A stretch of DNA of 64,000 bases from Paenibacillus sp. PL91 (GCF_012935325.2 NZ_JABBYG020000025.1:1-64000), one strand, 5' to 3'; counted from the first letter of the stretch, positions 43,840 through 53,308 are shown. Numbers and translations are program-made. Notes: generated from the sequence alone by a model not told the origin.

Positions 43840-44220
43840 TTAGGTATCACAATCGAATTTTCTCGTAAGAATTAATTCTAGCCAATTTTCTAAAGTTTCT
43901 TTAATCTCAAAGCGACTTTTTGACTGCTTTTCCTTCAAAGTTTCCCAGGTATCATTTACGACAACCAGTTTGTACTCTCCATCGACTCTAGAATCTGGGT
44001 ACCACCCTAAATCGATAATTAGTCTTTCTTGCCCATTTTGGGGCACAATCCATTTTCCATTCACTATCTCCATTTTAATGATTTGCAACAGATCCTCGGT
44101 GAAATAGTGCCAATTCTTAATAAAGCCATCCCCATCTTCAACAGGTACCGGCTCAACATCATAAAATTTGTTATAGCAAACAGCAAAGCCTTCGGGAATA
44201 CGAAGTTCAATTAATTTCAT
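43840..44220 (-). CDS. Hypothetical protein
   Basis: 126 residues, acidic, no signal or membrane segment. Tryptophan-rich motifs (NGKWIVPQNGQERLIIDLGWYPDS region, about 53-76) suggest a small beta-sheet fold. I do not recognise the family. A clear GGAGG site precedes the ATG at 44220. It is flanked by repeat copies 3 and 4. Confidence 0.65.
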   Translation of the reverse strand: MKLIELRIPEGFAVCYNKFYDVEPVPVEDGDGFIKNWHYFTEDLLQIIKMEIVNGKWIVPQNGQERLIIDLGWYPDSRVDGEYKLVVVNDTWETLKEKQSKSRFEIKETLENWLELILTRKFDCDT

Positions 44221-44304
44221 TTTTCAAGCCTCCGCCTTGAGCAATGTGACAACTCAACATATATACGAGAAAGCACGGTAGAACCCTTTCAACATGATCA
44301 TTGA

Positions 44305-44362
44305 CGTAAACTGCCCATTAACGTAATGAAGCTGCCTTATTATGCTGGCAGCTTCATATTGT
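44305..44362 (+). repeat. Interspersed hairpin repeat, copy 4
   Basis: Flank TAAACTGCCCATTAACGTAA (44307-44326) then stem GAAGCTGCC/GGCAGCTTC (44328-44355). The right flank is poorly kept. Confidence 0.65.
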
Positions 44363-44445
44363 GATTTAATTATGCTCTCGTATCAGTTGATAGAATAAGG
44401 CACATTACCAATAGCGCTATCCTTCGACCTGCGTTGTTCCAACAT

Positions 44446-45444
44446 CTATGCGCCATGCAAATCTTCCCGTGCATTCACAATTCTGAAGCTATCACCCGTA
44501 TCTTCCATTTCGTACAGTTTGCACCTCGATTCAGGCATTTTGAACGGCTGATGGAGGATTAGCATCCAAGTTCCTTCAAATGTTCGGAAAAGCATCCCGT
44601 GACCACTGTCTTCTTTCACTAAAGGGGGGAGTTGTTCCCAAGGACCCTCCAATTTTCCGGTTTTTGAACGCGCGATTGTTTGCACATAACTGCCCGACTG
44701 ATAGCTCGACCAAAGCATGATCAGACAATCGCCCGAAGTTCGGTACAATTGGCAACCGTCCGTTACGTAAACATGAATGTTGTCGTCGGGCAGTACATCT
44801 TCGTTTTGCCAAGGTGCTTCTGAAGCATTGAACAGACGAATCGAATCTCCGACCGCTTCGGTTAAATCATCCTTTAATCGAACGCCTTCGATCGTGCCGT
44901 CAATCGTCTGGATCCATTCATGACAAAAAACCATCCACGGGGATCCGTCTTCTTCCACATATAATGTCCCGTCTAGCGTCATCATCGTTTCCGGCAGAAC
45001 ATGTGCATCCTCTTTCAACAACCTGAACGGTCCTTCCGGCGACTCGCTGACGGCTATGACGGTACCTCTCCAATGCTTAGAAAACCCATTTACGGGCTCA
45101 CCTTCTAGTCGCCTGTCATTATTGTGCAACGTGACGAACAGGTAGTAGCGCCCATTATACTCGTGGACCTCAGGCGCCCAAGCTCCATGCTGCGGATGGG
45201 CCCACACCCCGTCAGGGACGGTGAATACGACATATGGCCCTTCCCACTCGGATAAATTCGTGCTTTTGTAAGTGATGACACCGTAACGTTCCATTCCGTT
45301 CAACCTAGGCGCCCCTCCGGTATACAAGTAATATACTCCGGTACGGCTGTCGGCTAATACGAACGGGTCGTGTGCGGGAATATCGACCAGACGGTGCCCC
45401 TTTTGCGGTTTATTTACATCGCAGGCGGCATTATAAACAGGCAA
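44446..45444 (-). CDS. GH43-family glycosidase
   Basis: Five-bladed propeller glycosidase predicted to remove arabinose or xylose side groups. 332 residues. HDPFVLAD (25-32) provides the general base Asp. WAPEVHEYNGRYYLF (about 89-103) is the hallmark strand. DGTLYVEEDGSPWMVF...HEW (about 158-178) should hold the modulating Asp and catalytic Glu, and GHGMLFRTF (about 285-293) the late His/Arg. No signal peptide, so intracellular. TTG start at 45444, 10 nt after AAAGGAG; no ATG is available. It stands 0.8 kb from a binding-protein gene, so it may use its imported sugar. Confidence 0.85.
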   Translation of the reverse strand: MPVYNAACDVNKPQKGHRLVDIPAHDPFVLADSRTGVYYLYTGGAPRLNGMERYGVITYKSTNLSEWEGPYVVFTVPDGVWAHPQHGAWAPEVHEYNGRYYLFVTLHNNDRRLEGEPVNGFSKHWRGTVIAVSESPEGPFRLLKEDAHVLPETMMTLDGTLYVEEDGSPWMVFCHEWIQTIDGTIEGVRLKDDLTEAVGDSIRLFNASEAPWQNEDVLPDDNIHVYVTDGCQLYRTSGDCLIMLWSSYQSGSYVQTIARSKTGKLEGPWEQLPPLVKEDSGHGMLFRTFEGTWMLILHQPFKMPESRCKLYEMEDTGDSFRIVNAREDLHGA

Positions 45445-45631
45445 CCGGACTCAACTCCTTTATATGGTTCCTCTCCCACATTTCCTTTACCAACGCTTTG
45501 CCGGAATCCTTTTTCTCCTTCTTCATTTTTTAAAACCATGGCTTTGCTCAAAGAAAGCAATTTCGGATTTTGTATTTAATATATTCTCTTCACAATTTGG
45601 ATTCCCTTCCATAATAGTGACCTTGTAACCA

Positions 45632-45656
45632 GTTAAACTGCCCGTTAGCTTAATGA
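45632..45656 (+). repeat. Interspersed repeat, solo flank (copy 5)
   Basis: GTTAAACTGCCCGTTAGCTT (45633-45652) matches the left flank of the full copies without a following hairpin. Confidence 0.7.
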
Positions 45657-45720
45657 CAAATCGTCGGTTTAAGTCTTTAGTTTCTCAGGGGTTGAAATGA
45701 CCGAATTATTTACATATTCC

Positions 45721-45772
45721 TTGCAAAAACTAATGTCATTAGTTAAACTAAAACTAACGACATTAGTTTTTT
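45721..45772 (+). promoter_or_regulatory. Promoter with twin palindromic operator (YrdB-like gene)
   Basis: A -35 TTGCAA (45721-45726) and -10 TAAACT (45744-45749) are 17 nt apart. Two near-identical odd palindromes, AACTAATGTCATTAGTT (45728-45744) and AACTAACGACATTAGTT (45752-45768), cover the spacer and the start region, 24 bp centre to centre. Together they can also fold as a 19-bp hairpin. This layout fits a TetR/MarR-type repressor site; the regulator is not in the neighbourhood. Confidence 0.55.
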
Positions 45773-45788
45773 GTGAGGGGGAACAAAG

Positions 45789-46127
45789 TTGGTCATATTT
45801 CAATCTATCGTGCTATTAATCTTATTTTTAATTGAGTTAACCGCTCTCTATTCATTAGGATATTGGGGTTTCCATTTAAATCGAGGTTGGGTCGTTAGAT
45901 TCGCGCTGGGAATTGGAGCACCACTTGTCATTGCGGTGTTCTGGGGACTCTTCGTAGCACCCAAAGCAACCTACCCCGTTACCATTCCCGTTCGCCACCT
46001 GCTTCAGATGGCGGTTTTCACGTTGGCTAGTATAGCACTTTACGCATCTGGACAGAAAACAATAGCAGTCGGTTTTTTCGTTGTTGCATTGGTTGTTGTC
46101 TTATTGGTCTATTTAATGAAATTATGA
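45789..46127 (+). CDS. YrdB-like small membrane protein (DUF2568)
   Basis: 112 residues with four transmembrane helices (about 5-23, 35-55, 66-84, 88-110). The motif WVVRFALGIGAPLVIAVFWGLFVAPKA (about 34-60, in parts) and the VRHLLQM helix are typical of the DUF2568/YrdB family, whose function is not known. TTG start at 45789 with GAGGGGG 7 nt upstream. Single gene ending before a convergent hairpin. Confidence 0.82.
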   Translation: MVIFQSIVLLILFLIELTALYSLGYWGFHLNRGWVVRFALGIGAPLVIAVFWGLFVAPKATYPVTIPVRHLLQMAVFTLASIALYASGQKTIAVGFFVVALVVVLLVYLMKL

Positions 46128-46178
46128 AATACGCCCGCATTCACATCCTCGTATAATCTGATAAGTCCTCTAAAACAA

Positions 46179-46211
46179 CTTAACTCAGCACTGTAAAAGT
46201 GCTGAGTTAAG
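46179..46211. terminator. Convergent hairpin
   Basis: CTTAACTCAGCACT (46179-46192) and its exact complement (46198-46211) form a 14-bp stem with loop GTAAA between convergent genes. Confidence 0.75.
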
Positions 46212-46229
46212 GGAATTCATATTGGCTGC

Positions 46230-47546
46230 TTACTGAGCAGATCCGAATTGAACCCAAGCCTTCTGGATTTCGTCGATCGCTTGGTCCTTCGTTTTGCTGC
46301 CTCCGATGTAAGCCTGCATCAACTCACCGAACTTTTGGTGGAACGTATCTAGGGAGTAGTTAACCGACAGGTCGCCGGATTTTTCTGTTTTCAAAATCTC
46401 TTCCATTTGCTTCGGCATGTCCAGCTCAGGAAGTGGAGCATCTTTAATTGGCGGAATAACCTTCGCTACACTGGAGAACCAGTTTTTACCGTACTCCGAA
46501 GTGTAGAGCCAGTTGAAGAACGCGATCGTTTCTTTTGCCACTTTGGAATCCTTGTTAATGCGAAGCGCTTGGTCTGCGCCTGTAACAAGCAGCGTTTGCT
46601 CTGCTTTTTCACTTACTGGGTAACCTACGATTCCAAGCTCGAAGTCAGGTGTTATTTTTTTGATTGCTTCCTCATCCCATGCGCCTTTGCCCGTCATGAA
46701 TGCAGCTTTGCCGGAAGCGAAGTCACTTACCTCTGCGTTGCTGTCGCGCTCAAGCGGCTTGTTTGTGCCATGTTTTACAGTTGTGTCAATAAAGCTGAAG
46801 AAGTTGTCATTTAATAGAGGATGATCCTTGAACGTTGTCTCGCCTGCAATAAATTGATTAACCAATTCCTTAGGCGCAATGCCCGCATCCTCAGCAGCCG
46901 CATTTACGAAGTTTTGGAAAATATGCTTCCATACCCACCACTCTTTATACGCATTAGCGAATGGCGTGATGCCTTTGGCTTCAAGCTTCACAATCGCTTC
47001 TTCCATTTGGGACGTCGTTTTTGGCACTTCTGTAATGCCTGCATCCGCAAGCAGCTTCTTGTTGTAGACCATGTTCATCAAATTTCCTTTGACCGGGAAG
47101 CCAAGCACCTTGCCGTCTTTGGAGCTCATGTTAATTTTAACGGCATCGGTCATTGCAGCCGCGAGCGGCTCGTTAGTCAAATCCGCGCTATATTCAGCGA
47201 AAGTATCGATATCTCCGCCCGCTGTCGTTTGGAAAACATCCGGCGTGCTGCCAGCGGCAATCTTCGATTTCAAGACTGTGTTATAGTCCGCTTGCATAAT
47301 TTCAAGATTGATCGTTACGTTTGGTTTAACCTTTTTGTATTCCGCGATATATGCATTGAATGCTTCTGTGTATTCTGGAGAGGCCGTAAACATATTGATG
47401 GTGACAGGTTTGTCGGATGCCTCCGTCTCGCCTCCGGTATTCGCGCCCCCGTTGCTGCCTGTATTGTTCTTGTCGCTGCCGCAAGCGGCTAGTATTCCGA
47501 TAATCAGCACTAGGCTGACGGACAGAGCCAGAAATCTTTTGAACAT
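46230..47546 (-). CDS. Extracellular sugar-binding lipoprotein (CUT1 family)
   Basis: 438 residues; signal sequence and lipobox GILAACGS (Cys22) followed by an N/G/S/T linker. Solute-binding protein 1 fold with ITINMFTASPEYTEAF-type start and VINPDVFQTTAGGD-like ligand loop (SKIAAGSTPDVFQTTAGGD, about 95-113). It follows the YesN-type regulator gene on the same strand by 130 nt, while the matching permeases are encoded divergently at 51.4 kb. The ligand may be an arabinoxylan fragment given the nearby GH43 gene, but that is inference. Confidence 0.9.
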   Translation of the reverse strand: MFKRFLALSVSLVLIIGILAACGSDKNNTGSNGGANTGGETEASDKPVTINMFTASPEYTEAFNAYIAEYKKVKPNVTINLEIMQADYNTVLKSKIAAGSTPDVFQTTAGGDIDTFAEYSADLTNEPLAAAMTDAVKINMSSKDGKVLGFPVKGNLMNMVYNKKLLADAGITEVPKTTSQMEEAIVKLEAKGITPFANAYKEWWVWKHIFQNFVNAAAEDAGIAPKELVNQFIAGETTFKDHPLLNDNFFSFIDTTVKHGTNKPLERDSNAEVSDFASGKAAFMTGKGAWDEEAIKKITPDFELGIVGYPVSEKAEQTLLVTGADQALRINKDSKVAKETIAFFNWLYTSEYGKNWFSSVAKVIPPIKDAPLPELDMPKQMEEILKTEKSGDLSVNYSLDTFHQKFGELMQAYIGGSKTKDQAIDEIQKAWVQFGSAQ

Positions 47547-47676
47547 GGTAAAGCCCCCATTTCCCTCATTGATTGTGGTCTACGCTGCCTATTCTAAAGA
47601 AAAAGAAACAGGATAAGAATGCACATAAGTGAATAGTTAAGGGTAAAAAAGTGTTATGCTGCCGGCCGTTCACTTT

Positions 47677-49317
47677 TTATCCTTCCGCATTCGAGGCCCG
47701 GTATTCCGTAGGCGATACCGAATAATAATTGCGGAACGCTTTGCTGAAATAGTTTTTGTCCTTGTATCCCAGCATCTCGGAAATATCCTGAATTTTCAGG
47801 TTTGAATCGCCCAGCAGCTCCTTCGCCTTGTCCATTCGAACCTTCTGCACATACTCATGAATGCCGAAGCCGAACTGCTGCTTAAAGAGCTTCATTAAGT
47901 ATTCTCTGCTCAAAAAATATTTGTCCGAGAACATCGAAATTTTGATTTCCTCAAAATAGTGATTATCGATGTACGCTTTAATATCTCCTACATCAAAGGG
48001 CTGATTCGTCATTTGCGATTTTCTAATTTGCTCGCTGTAATAATCTAAAATATCGATGAGCAGCCGTTCAAACTGCTCTACCGAGGCATAATCGGTCGAT
48101 ATCCCAATCTCGCGCAGCGCATGATCGCCGCTAAGCGGCAGAACCTCAGGCACAACTCCCAGCTCAAGCGCCATATCGTTCAGCAAAATGACAAACTCAT
48201 GCCTCGCCCGGTCCGCTTCCCCGATGCTGAAACGCTCGGATGATCGCCACTTTTTGACGTATTCGCTCAATATCGATTTGGCATTATGTATATTGCCAGA
48301 CTCTAGGGCGCTGCGAATCATAAGAATTCGGCTGGTCAGTGATTGATTATCCTTGGGAGCAGCAGCCTTGTCTGAGCCGCTTGTCACGATAGCACCCTTT
48401 AGCTTCAAGAGATCGACACCGTTTATAGCTGCCTTCGCTGCTTCATAGGAAGAAGCGATTTGCATCGCATCCGCGCTAGAATGTCCTATGCCTGCCGCAA
48501 CAACAATGCCGAACAGCTCCTTTAAGGTTGCAGTTACCTTATTCATTTGATGCATGGAGCGATAGGCGATATCCTCGGGATATCCGCCCTTCATCGTAAG
48601 AATGGCAATAAGCTCCCGCTCCTGCTTCGGACTGGCAAAACTGAACGCCGCAAAATGGTCACTCGTAATTTCATTCATCACATTTGCCACCGCAAAGTGC
48701 AGCAGGTCGGTATCCTCATGAAACCTGCTTTTTCTAATCTGTTCCAAATTCAGCACCCGCAGTACAACCGCCGTGAAGCGATTGCTGCTATCGTCGGCGC
48801 CTATTAGCGGCAGGAAGGCCTCGTTGGTCTGGCTTTTGAAGCTGCGCTCGATAATGGAGATGTAAACTTTCTCCTTCAAGCGCGGCAATGACATATTGAG
48901 CGTAATGTTGCGATTGATAAATTCGCTGTCCTTCTTCCGCTTGGCATCCAGGACATCAATCGCTTTGCGGAGTGATTGATTCAGATCATGCCGATTGACC
49001 GGCTTCAGCAAATAATCGACAACCTTGGAGCGAATGGCCTGGCGCGTATATTCAAAATCATTGTAGCCGCTGATGACGATCGTCAGCAGATCGGGGTACT
49101 GGCGCTCAATAATCTGCAGCAATTCCGCACCGTTCAGTTCCGGCATCTTCATATCAACCATCGCCAAATCGATTTTGTGCTCAGCGAGCATAGCAAGCCC
49201 CATTTTGCCATCGGTCGCCTCTAATACCTCGGTAACGCCGAGTCCCTTCCAATCGCCTAGTATACGAATCGCTTCGCGCAGCGGCTCTTCATCATCAATA
49301 ATAAGCACTCTATACAT
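47677..49317 (-). CDS. Response regulator with AraC output, YesN-like
   Basis: Receiver domain (1-120) with DDEE acidic patch (8-11) and phospho-site Asp55 in MVDMKMPELNG; central variable region; AraC double helix-turn-helix at about 445-540 (KYFLSREYLMKLFKQQFGF and IQDISEMLGYKDKNYFSKAFRNYY). 546 residues from the ATG at 49317, 8 nt after GGGAGG; a GTG at 49326 overlaps the site. Overlaps the end of the kinase gene by 8 nt. Probably activates the divergent permease operon and the downstream lipoprotein gene. Confidence 0.92.
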   Translation of the reverse strand: MYRVLIIDDEEPLREAIRILGDWKGLGVTEVLEATDGKMGLAMLAEHKIDLAMVDMKMPELNGAELLQIIERQYPDLLTIVISGYNDFEYTRQAIRSKVVDYLLKPVNRHDLNQSLRKAIDVLDAKRKKDSEFINRNITLNMSLPRLKEKVYISIIERSFKSQTNEAFLPLIGADDSSNRFTAVVLRVLNLEQIRKSRFHEDTDLLHFAVANVMNEITSDHFAAFSFASPKQERELIAILTMKGGYPEDIAYRSMHQMNKVTATLKELFGIVVAAGIGHSSADAMQIASSYEAAKAAINGVDLLKLKGAIVTSGSDKAAAPKDNQSLTSRILMIRSALESGNIHNAKSILSEYVKKWRSSERFSIGEADRARHEFVILLNDMALELGVVPEVLPLSGDHALREIGISTDYASVEQFERLLIDILDYYSEQIRKSQMTNQPFDVGDIKAYIDNHYFEEIKISMFSDKYFLSREYLMKLFKQQFGFGIHEYVQKVRMDKAKELLGDSNLKIQDISEMLGYKDKNYFSKAFRNYYSVSPTEYRASNAEG

Positions 49318-51112
49318 GGCTGACACCTCCCCGCGGTAATAACATCTCCATCTCCGTGCCTGTCTTATCCGTCCGAATAAGGAGCTCCGCCTCTTCCCCG
49401 TACAGAAGCTTGAGACGCGTGTTCAGGTTGACAAGCCCAATGCTCTCGTCCTTGCTTTCCCGATCCTCCCAATCGCTTTGGAACGATTTTCTTACCTGCT
49501 CCAAGCGATCAGGCGTAAAGCCCGGCCCATTATCCTTTACGGATATGGCGGTATGTGAATCCGTTAGCCTCGCGCGAATGTCGATCGTAATCGTGCTGGA
49601 TACCTTCTCCAGTGCATGCTTTATCGAGTTTTCCACCAGCGTCTGAATCGACAGCTTCGGAATTTCCAGCTCCTTCAACGAATCTTCCCATTCATACGTC
49701 ACCTGAAGCCTGCTGCCGAAGCGCGCTTTTTGCAGCGACATGTAATTTTCGATATGCTTCAGCTCCTCGCGTGCCTGCACGATATCCTTCCCGCTGATGC
49801 AGTAACGCAGCGTCAGCGCGAGCGCATCCACCATGTCCGCAATATCGTAACGCTCGTTTTTGAGTGCTTTCGTTGAAATAGCCTGCAGGGCGTTATATAA
49901 GAAATGAGGATTGATTTCCGCCTCCAGCGCCTTCAAGATCGCGTTTTTCTGGGCCAGCTTCATTTTGTACCGCTCATTAATCAGATCATTGGTCCGTCTA
50001 ACCATCTGATTGAAATGGCGCGACAAATACGCAATCTCGTCCCTTCCCCTTACCTCCGCTTCCGCGTCAAAAACCCCCGTACTGAAGCGATTCATTTGAT
50101 AAGACAGCTTCTGCAGCGGCTTCGTGATCGCATTGGAGAAATAGGTAACGATGATGATGGACAGCAACAGGAAGAGGAAGCCGATCGAAAAGCTGATATT
50201 CCGCGTCGTTGTCGCAGCCTCATAAATTTGACTATATGGTATCGGCTTCACGAGCTTCCAGCCCTCTTGCTCCCCAACGTCGTAAACGACAAGATACTTC
50301 TGCTCGCCCTCCGACCATGTCAGCTGGCCATTTGGCTGACTCGTCAGCTTGTCCGATAACGCCGCTGCGCTCGCACGCTCGTAGAAGCCACTATCATCGG
50401 TGTAAAAAGGCTCGTTATCCGGGCTAAGAAACATTAAATGCTGGCCCTCGTTGAAAGGAATATCCTTCAGAATTTCATCTCTTACCGATGAATCAAAGTA
50501 AAACGACAGCACCGCCTGAGGCTGCCTGGATACAATCGAGCGCAGCACTCTATGATACGCCATAAAGCTGTTTTCAGACGCTATCGGATAACCCGGATCG
50601 GACTGCGGCTCCACAAACGACTGGTAGGAACGATTATTGGGGCTCGCCATCGCCTTCTCGTACCAGGGCAGCTTGCGGATGGCAGGATCGGTGCCCGTTC
50701 TTACTGTAATATTGTAGTTTTCCTGCGTAATCGAATAATATTTGTTTTCCTTTATGACATATAAATAGATGGCCTCAAGATCGTCGCGGGAGTAATAAAG
50801 CCCGCGCATATAGTTCTCCAAATACATCTTCGACGCATAATCCTCTGATTCGTGCATGATCGCATACGTAATTTCGTCGTAACGAATTTGAGGCAGCGAC
50901 AGCTGCTCCATCCCCTTTAAATAATCCTCCATATTCTGGTTGACGAGCAGCAGATTGTTCGATGTGCTTTCGATGCTGTTTGTCACCGACTCCTTCTGCA
51001 GCATCTGATATGAAATAAAAGTCAGCGACCCGACAACAAGTATAATTATGGTCGTGAAAAGCAAAATAAGCTTGTTCACAAGCCTTCTCGACATTCGCTC
51101 CAAGATGGCCAT
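49310..51112 (-). CDS. Sensor histidine kinase, YesM-like
   Basis: Transmembrane helices near residues 15-38 and 285-308 enclose a Cache-like extracellular region; then HAMP (FSTGVFDAEAEVRGRDEI), the His_kinase domain (LEAEINPHFLYNALQAI) and HATPase (IQTLVENSIKHAL; VKDNGPGF; IGLVNLNTRL). Cognate kinase of the regulator that follows in the same operon. Start is uncertain: the ATG at 51112 has AAGG 5 nt upstream; the ATG at 51151 directly abuts its AGGG and would add 13 residues. Confidence 0.88.
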   Translation of the reverse strand: MAILERMSRRLVNKLILLFTTIIILVVGSLTFISYQMLQKESVTNSIESTSNNLLLVNQNMEDYLKGMEQLSLPQIRYDEITYAIMHESEDYASKMYLENYMRGLYYSRDDLEAIYLYVIKENKYYSITQENYNITVRTGTDPAIRKLPWYEKAMASPNNRSYQSFVEPQSDPGYPIASENSFMAYHRVLRSIVSRQPQAVLSFYFDSSVRDEILKDIPFNEGQHLMFLSPDNEPFYTDDSGFYERASAAALSDKLTSQPNGQLTWSEGEQKYLVVYDVGEQEGWKLVKPIPYSQIYEAATTTRNISFSIGFLFLLLSIIIVTYFSNAITKPLQKLSYQMNRFSTGVFDAEAEVRGRDEIAYLSRHFNQMVRRTNDLINERYKMKLAQKNAILKALEAEINPHFLYNALQAISTKALKNERYDIADMVDALALTLRYCISGKDIVQAREELKHIENYMSLQKARFGSRLQVTYEWEDSLKELEIPKLSIQTLVENSIKHALEKVSSTITIDIRARLTDSHTAISVKDNGPGFTPDRLEQVRKSFQSDWEDRESKDESIGLVNLNTRLKLLYGEEAELLIRTDKTGTEMEMLLPRGGVSHV

Positions 51113-51309
51113 TACGGCCTTAAACACTTTATTAATAATGATATTCCTCATCCCTTCGGGCCGATATTCCGTTCACCTTTTTACCCCTAACTGATTTGTT
51201 AAATCCATTTTTGCAGAGAGTCGGCTGTTTTATAATACACTCTATAACCGATGCCGATTACCTGAAAACAAGTATAGTCTAAGCTTCACTAGTATGCTCT
51301 ACTTCTATT

Positions 51310-51339
51310 TTTACCGCAAAACGAGCCCTGCCATAATAT
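51310..51339 (+). promoter_or_regulatory. Candidate promoter of the divergent permease operon
   Basis: TTTACC (51310-51315), 18 nt, TAATAT (51334-51339), within the 309-bp gap between kinase and permease genes. The alternative -10 TATAAT at 51337 has no matching -35. Confidence 0.35.
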
Positions 51340-51421
51340 AATGGCACAAGCCGTTTACGCTTGTATAGCGCTCAGCAAACTGAAAGCCATTAGACGAACT
51401 GCGAAGAAAAGAGGTGCGTTG

Positions 51422-52312
51422 ATGTTTAAATCATTAGGGAGAAAATGGAGTGAAAAGCTCGAATTCGGAATCTTCACCTTGCCGGTATTAATTTGTATCG
51501 CTGTCGCGTTTTACATTCCATTCGCCATGACCATTCGTTATTCCATGACGAAGTGGAACGGTATCTCGAAGCATCCGACGTTCGTCGGGCTTGATAATTT
51601 CAAGCAAATTTTTACGGGTGACACGAACTTTGCAAACTCTGCGTGGTTTACGATTAAATACGCTGTGCTGTACATCGTGCTTGTGAACGTGCTCGCGATT
51701 CTGCTTGCCGTCTTGCTCGACATGAAGCTCAAAACAACATCTTGGCTGCGAGCAGCCTTCTTTATTCCGTATATTTTAAGCTTGGTTATCGTCGGCTTCA
51801 TTTGGAAATTCATCTTTATGCAAGGTTTTGAATCGCTAGCGAAGAGCACGGGCTGGGGCATATTCGACTTAAGCTGGCTCGGAGATCCGGGGCTCGCTTT
51901 CGTCTCTATCCTGCTCGTCTCCATCTGGCAGTCTATCGGCTTTTACTTGGTGATCTACATCGCAGGCCTGCAGTCGGTGCCGGATGACCTGAAGGAGGCG
52001 GCGACAGTAGACGGCGCTGGTCCGATAAGACGTTTCTTCAGCATAACATTGCCGCTGCTTGCGCCGTCCATTACCATTTCTGTATTTATGGCTTTAACGA
52101 ACTCCATCAAAGTATTTGATGTGATTCTATCGCTGACTGGCGGCGGTCCTGGGGGCACGACCTACAGTATCGCATATGACATTTACAGAGATACGTTCCA
52201 GAACAATCTTTACGGCTACGGAACGGCGAAAGCGCTCATTTTGTTCGTGGCGGTATTGTTCGTAACGATCATTCAATTGACAATCTTCAAACGCAGGGAG
52301 GTTGAAGCCTGA
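51422..52312 (+). CDS. Sugar ABC permease, MalF/UgpA type
   Basis: 296 residues, six transmembrane helices, EAA loop EAATVDGAGPIRRFFSITLPL (about 190-210) and a LTGGGPGGTT loop typical of MalF-like CUT1 permeases. The ATG at 51422 has GAGGTG 5 nt upstream; upstream in-frame starts lack a site. Divergent from the YesM/YesN operon. Its stop overlaps the next start (TGATG). Confidence 0.9.
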   Translation: MFKSLGRKWSEKLEFGIFTLPVLICIAVAFYIPFAMTIRYSMTKWNGISKHPTFVGLDNFKQIFTGDTNFANSAWFTIKYAVLYIVLVNVLAILLAVLLDMKLKTTSWLRAAFFIPYILSLVIVGFIWKFIFMQGFESLAKSTGWGIFDLSWLGDPGLAFVSILLVSIWQSIGFYLVIYIAGLQSVPDDLKEAATVDGAGPIRRFFSITLPLLAPSITISVFMALTNSIKVFDVILSLTGGGPGGTTYSIAYDIYRDTFQNNLYGYGTAKALILFVAVLFVTIIQLTIFKRREVEA

Positions 52313-53151
52313 TGAGAACGCAAAGCAAAACAAGAGTGGGGCGTATTGCCCTTGAAGTCATCATGGTGCTCCTCTCGCTCGTCTTTCTATATCCGCTCTT
52401 CTTGGCGATTAACAACTCGTTCAAAAGCTTCGGCGAGGTAATGACTGACGTCGTGGCGCTGCCGAAGCAGCTCGTTTTCGAAAACTATTCCTACGTATGG
52501 TCGTTCATCAACTATCCGAAGCTGTTCCTGAACAACTTTATTATTACGACCGTAGGGCTGGCAGGAATTATACTCGTCTCCTCCATTGCCGCTTACAAAC
52601 TGGCAAGAACGAAAACGCGTTGGAGCGCGCTGCTTTATATGGTCTGCATTATGCCAATGCTAATCCCGTTCCAATCGATCATGCTAACTGTACTGCAATT
52701 AGCTAAAAATTTAAATCTTTCCGAGAGCACTTGGGGACTTGGCATTCTTTACTGGGGGTTCGGCGCACCGCTTGCCGTCTTCATCTACCACGGCTTCGTG
52801 AAGGGCATTCCGAAGGAAATTGACGAAAGCGCGACGATTGACGGCGCTTCGGGCTTTAAGCTATTCTTTCTCGTCATCTTCCCGCTGCTGAAGTCGGTTA
52901 CGACTACGATTGTCATCATTGATGTCATGTGGATTTGGAATGACTTCCTTCTCCCGCTGTTGATGGTAAACGGCTCTCCCGACACGAAGACGTTAACGCT
53001 TGCCGCTTATACCTTCGTCGGACAATACACCTCCGATTGGCAATATGCCATGACGGCTATGGTCATGGCGGTGCTGCCTTCGATTATCGTGTTCATTTTC
53101 TTGCAGAAATACATCGTCAAAGGCGTAGTTGCCGGTGCCGTAAAAGGCTAA
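52312..53151 (+). CDS. Sugar ABC permease, MalG/UgpE type
   Basis: 279 residues with six helices, EAA loop ESATIDGASGFKLFFLVIFPL (about 170-190) and tail VVAGAVKG. Start overlaps the preceding stop by one base, with GGGAGG upstream. No ATPase gene follows, so it also depends on a shared ATPase. A strong terminator at 53171 ends the operon. Confidence 0.9.
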   Translation: MRTQSKTRVGRIALEVIMVLLSLVFLYPLFLAINNSFKSFGEVMTDVVALPKQLVFENYSYVWSFINYPKLFLNNFIITTVGLAGIILVSSIAAYKLARTKTRWSALLYMVCIMPMLIPFQSIMLTVLQLAKNLNLSESTWGLGILYWGFGAPLAVFIYHGFVKGIPKEIDESATIDGASGFKLFFLVIFPLLKSVTTTIVIIDVMWIWNDFLLPLLMVNGSPDTKTLTLAAYTFVGQYTSDWQYAMTAMVMAVLPSIIVFIFLQKYIVKGVVAGAVKG

Positions 53152-53169
53152 GCAGCAAGGGTCATTATA

Positions 53170-53216
53170 AAACGAGGCTGCACCAAGTCATCGACTTCGG
53201 GCAGCCTCGCTTTCTA
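53170..53216 (+). terminator. Terminator after the permease operon
   Basis: CGAGGCTGC/GCAGCCTCG arms (about 53175-53208) with an internal AGTC/GACT pair, followed by CTTTCTATTT. Confidence 0.75.
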
Positions 53217-53251
53217 TTTATTCGGATTTGCCCTTAACATGTCTAAAAATC

Positions 53252-53281
53252 AAAAAAACCGACCCTGCTTTGGGTCGGTAG
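53252..53281 (-). terminator. Terminator after the SnoaL-like pair
   Basis: ACCGACCC (53258-53265) pairs with GGGTCGGT (53272-53279), then seven T on the minus strand. Confidence 0.8.
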
Positions 53282-53308
53282 TATGTGAAGCGTAGTATCT
53301 ACGGGACG

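Noticed and set aside
41973..45660. CRISPR array
   Set aside because: The repeated unit is spread over several gaps with genes between; there are no regular spacers and no cas genes.
46821..47492. Plus-strand open frame of 223 codons
   Set aside because: It lies wholly antisense to a clear binding-protein gene, has no ribosome binding site and no recognisable domain.
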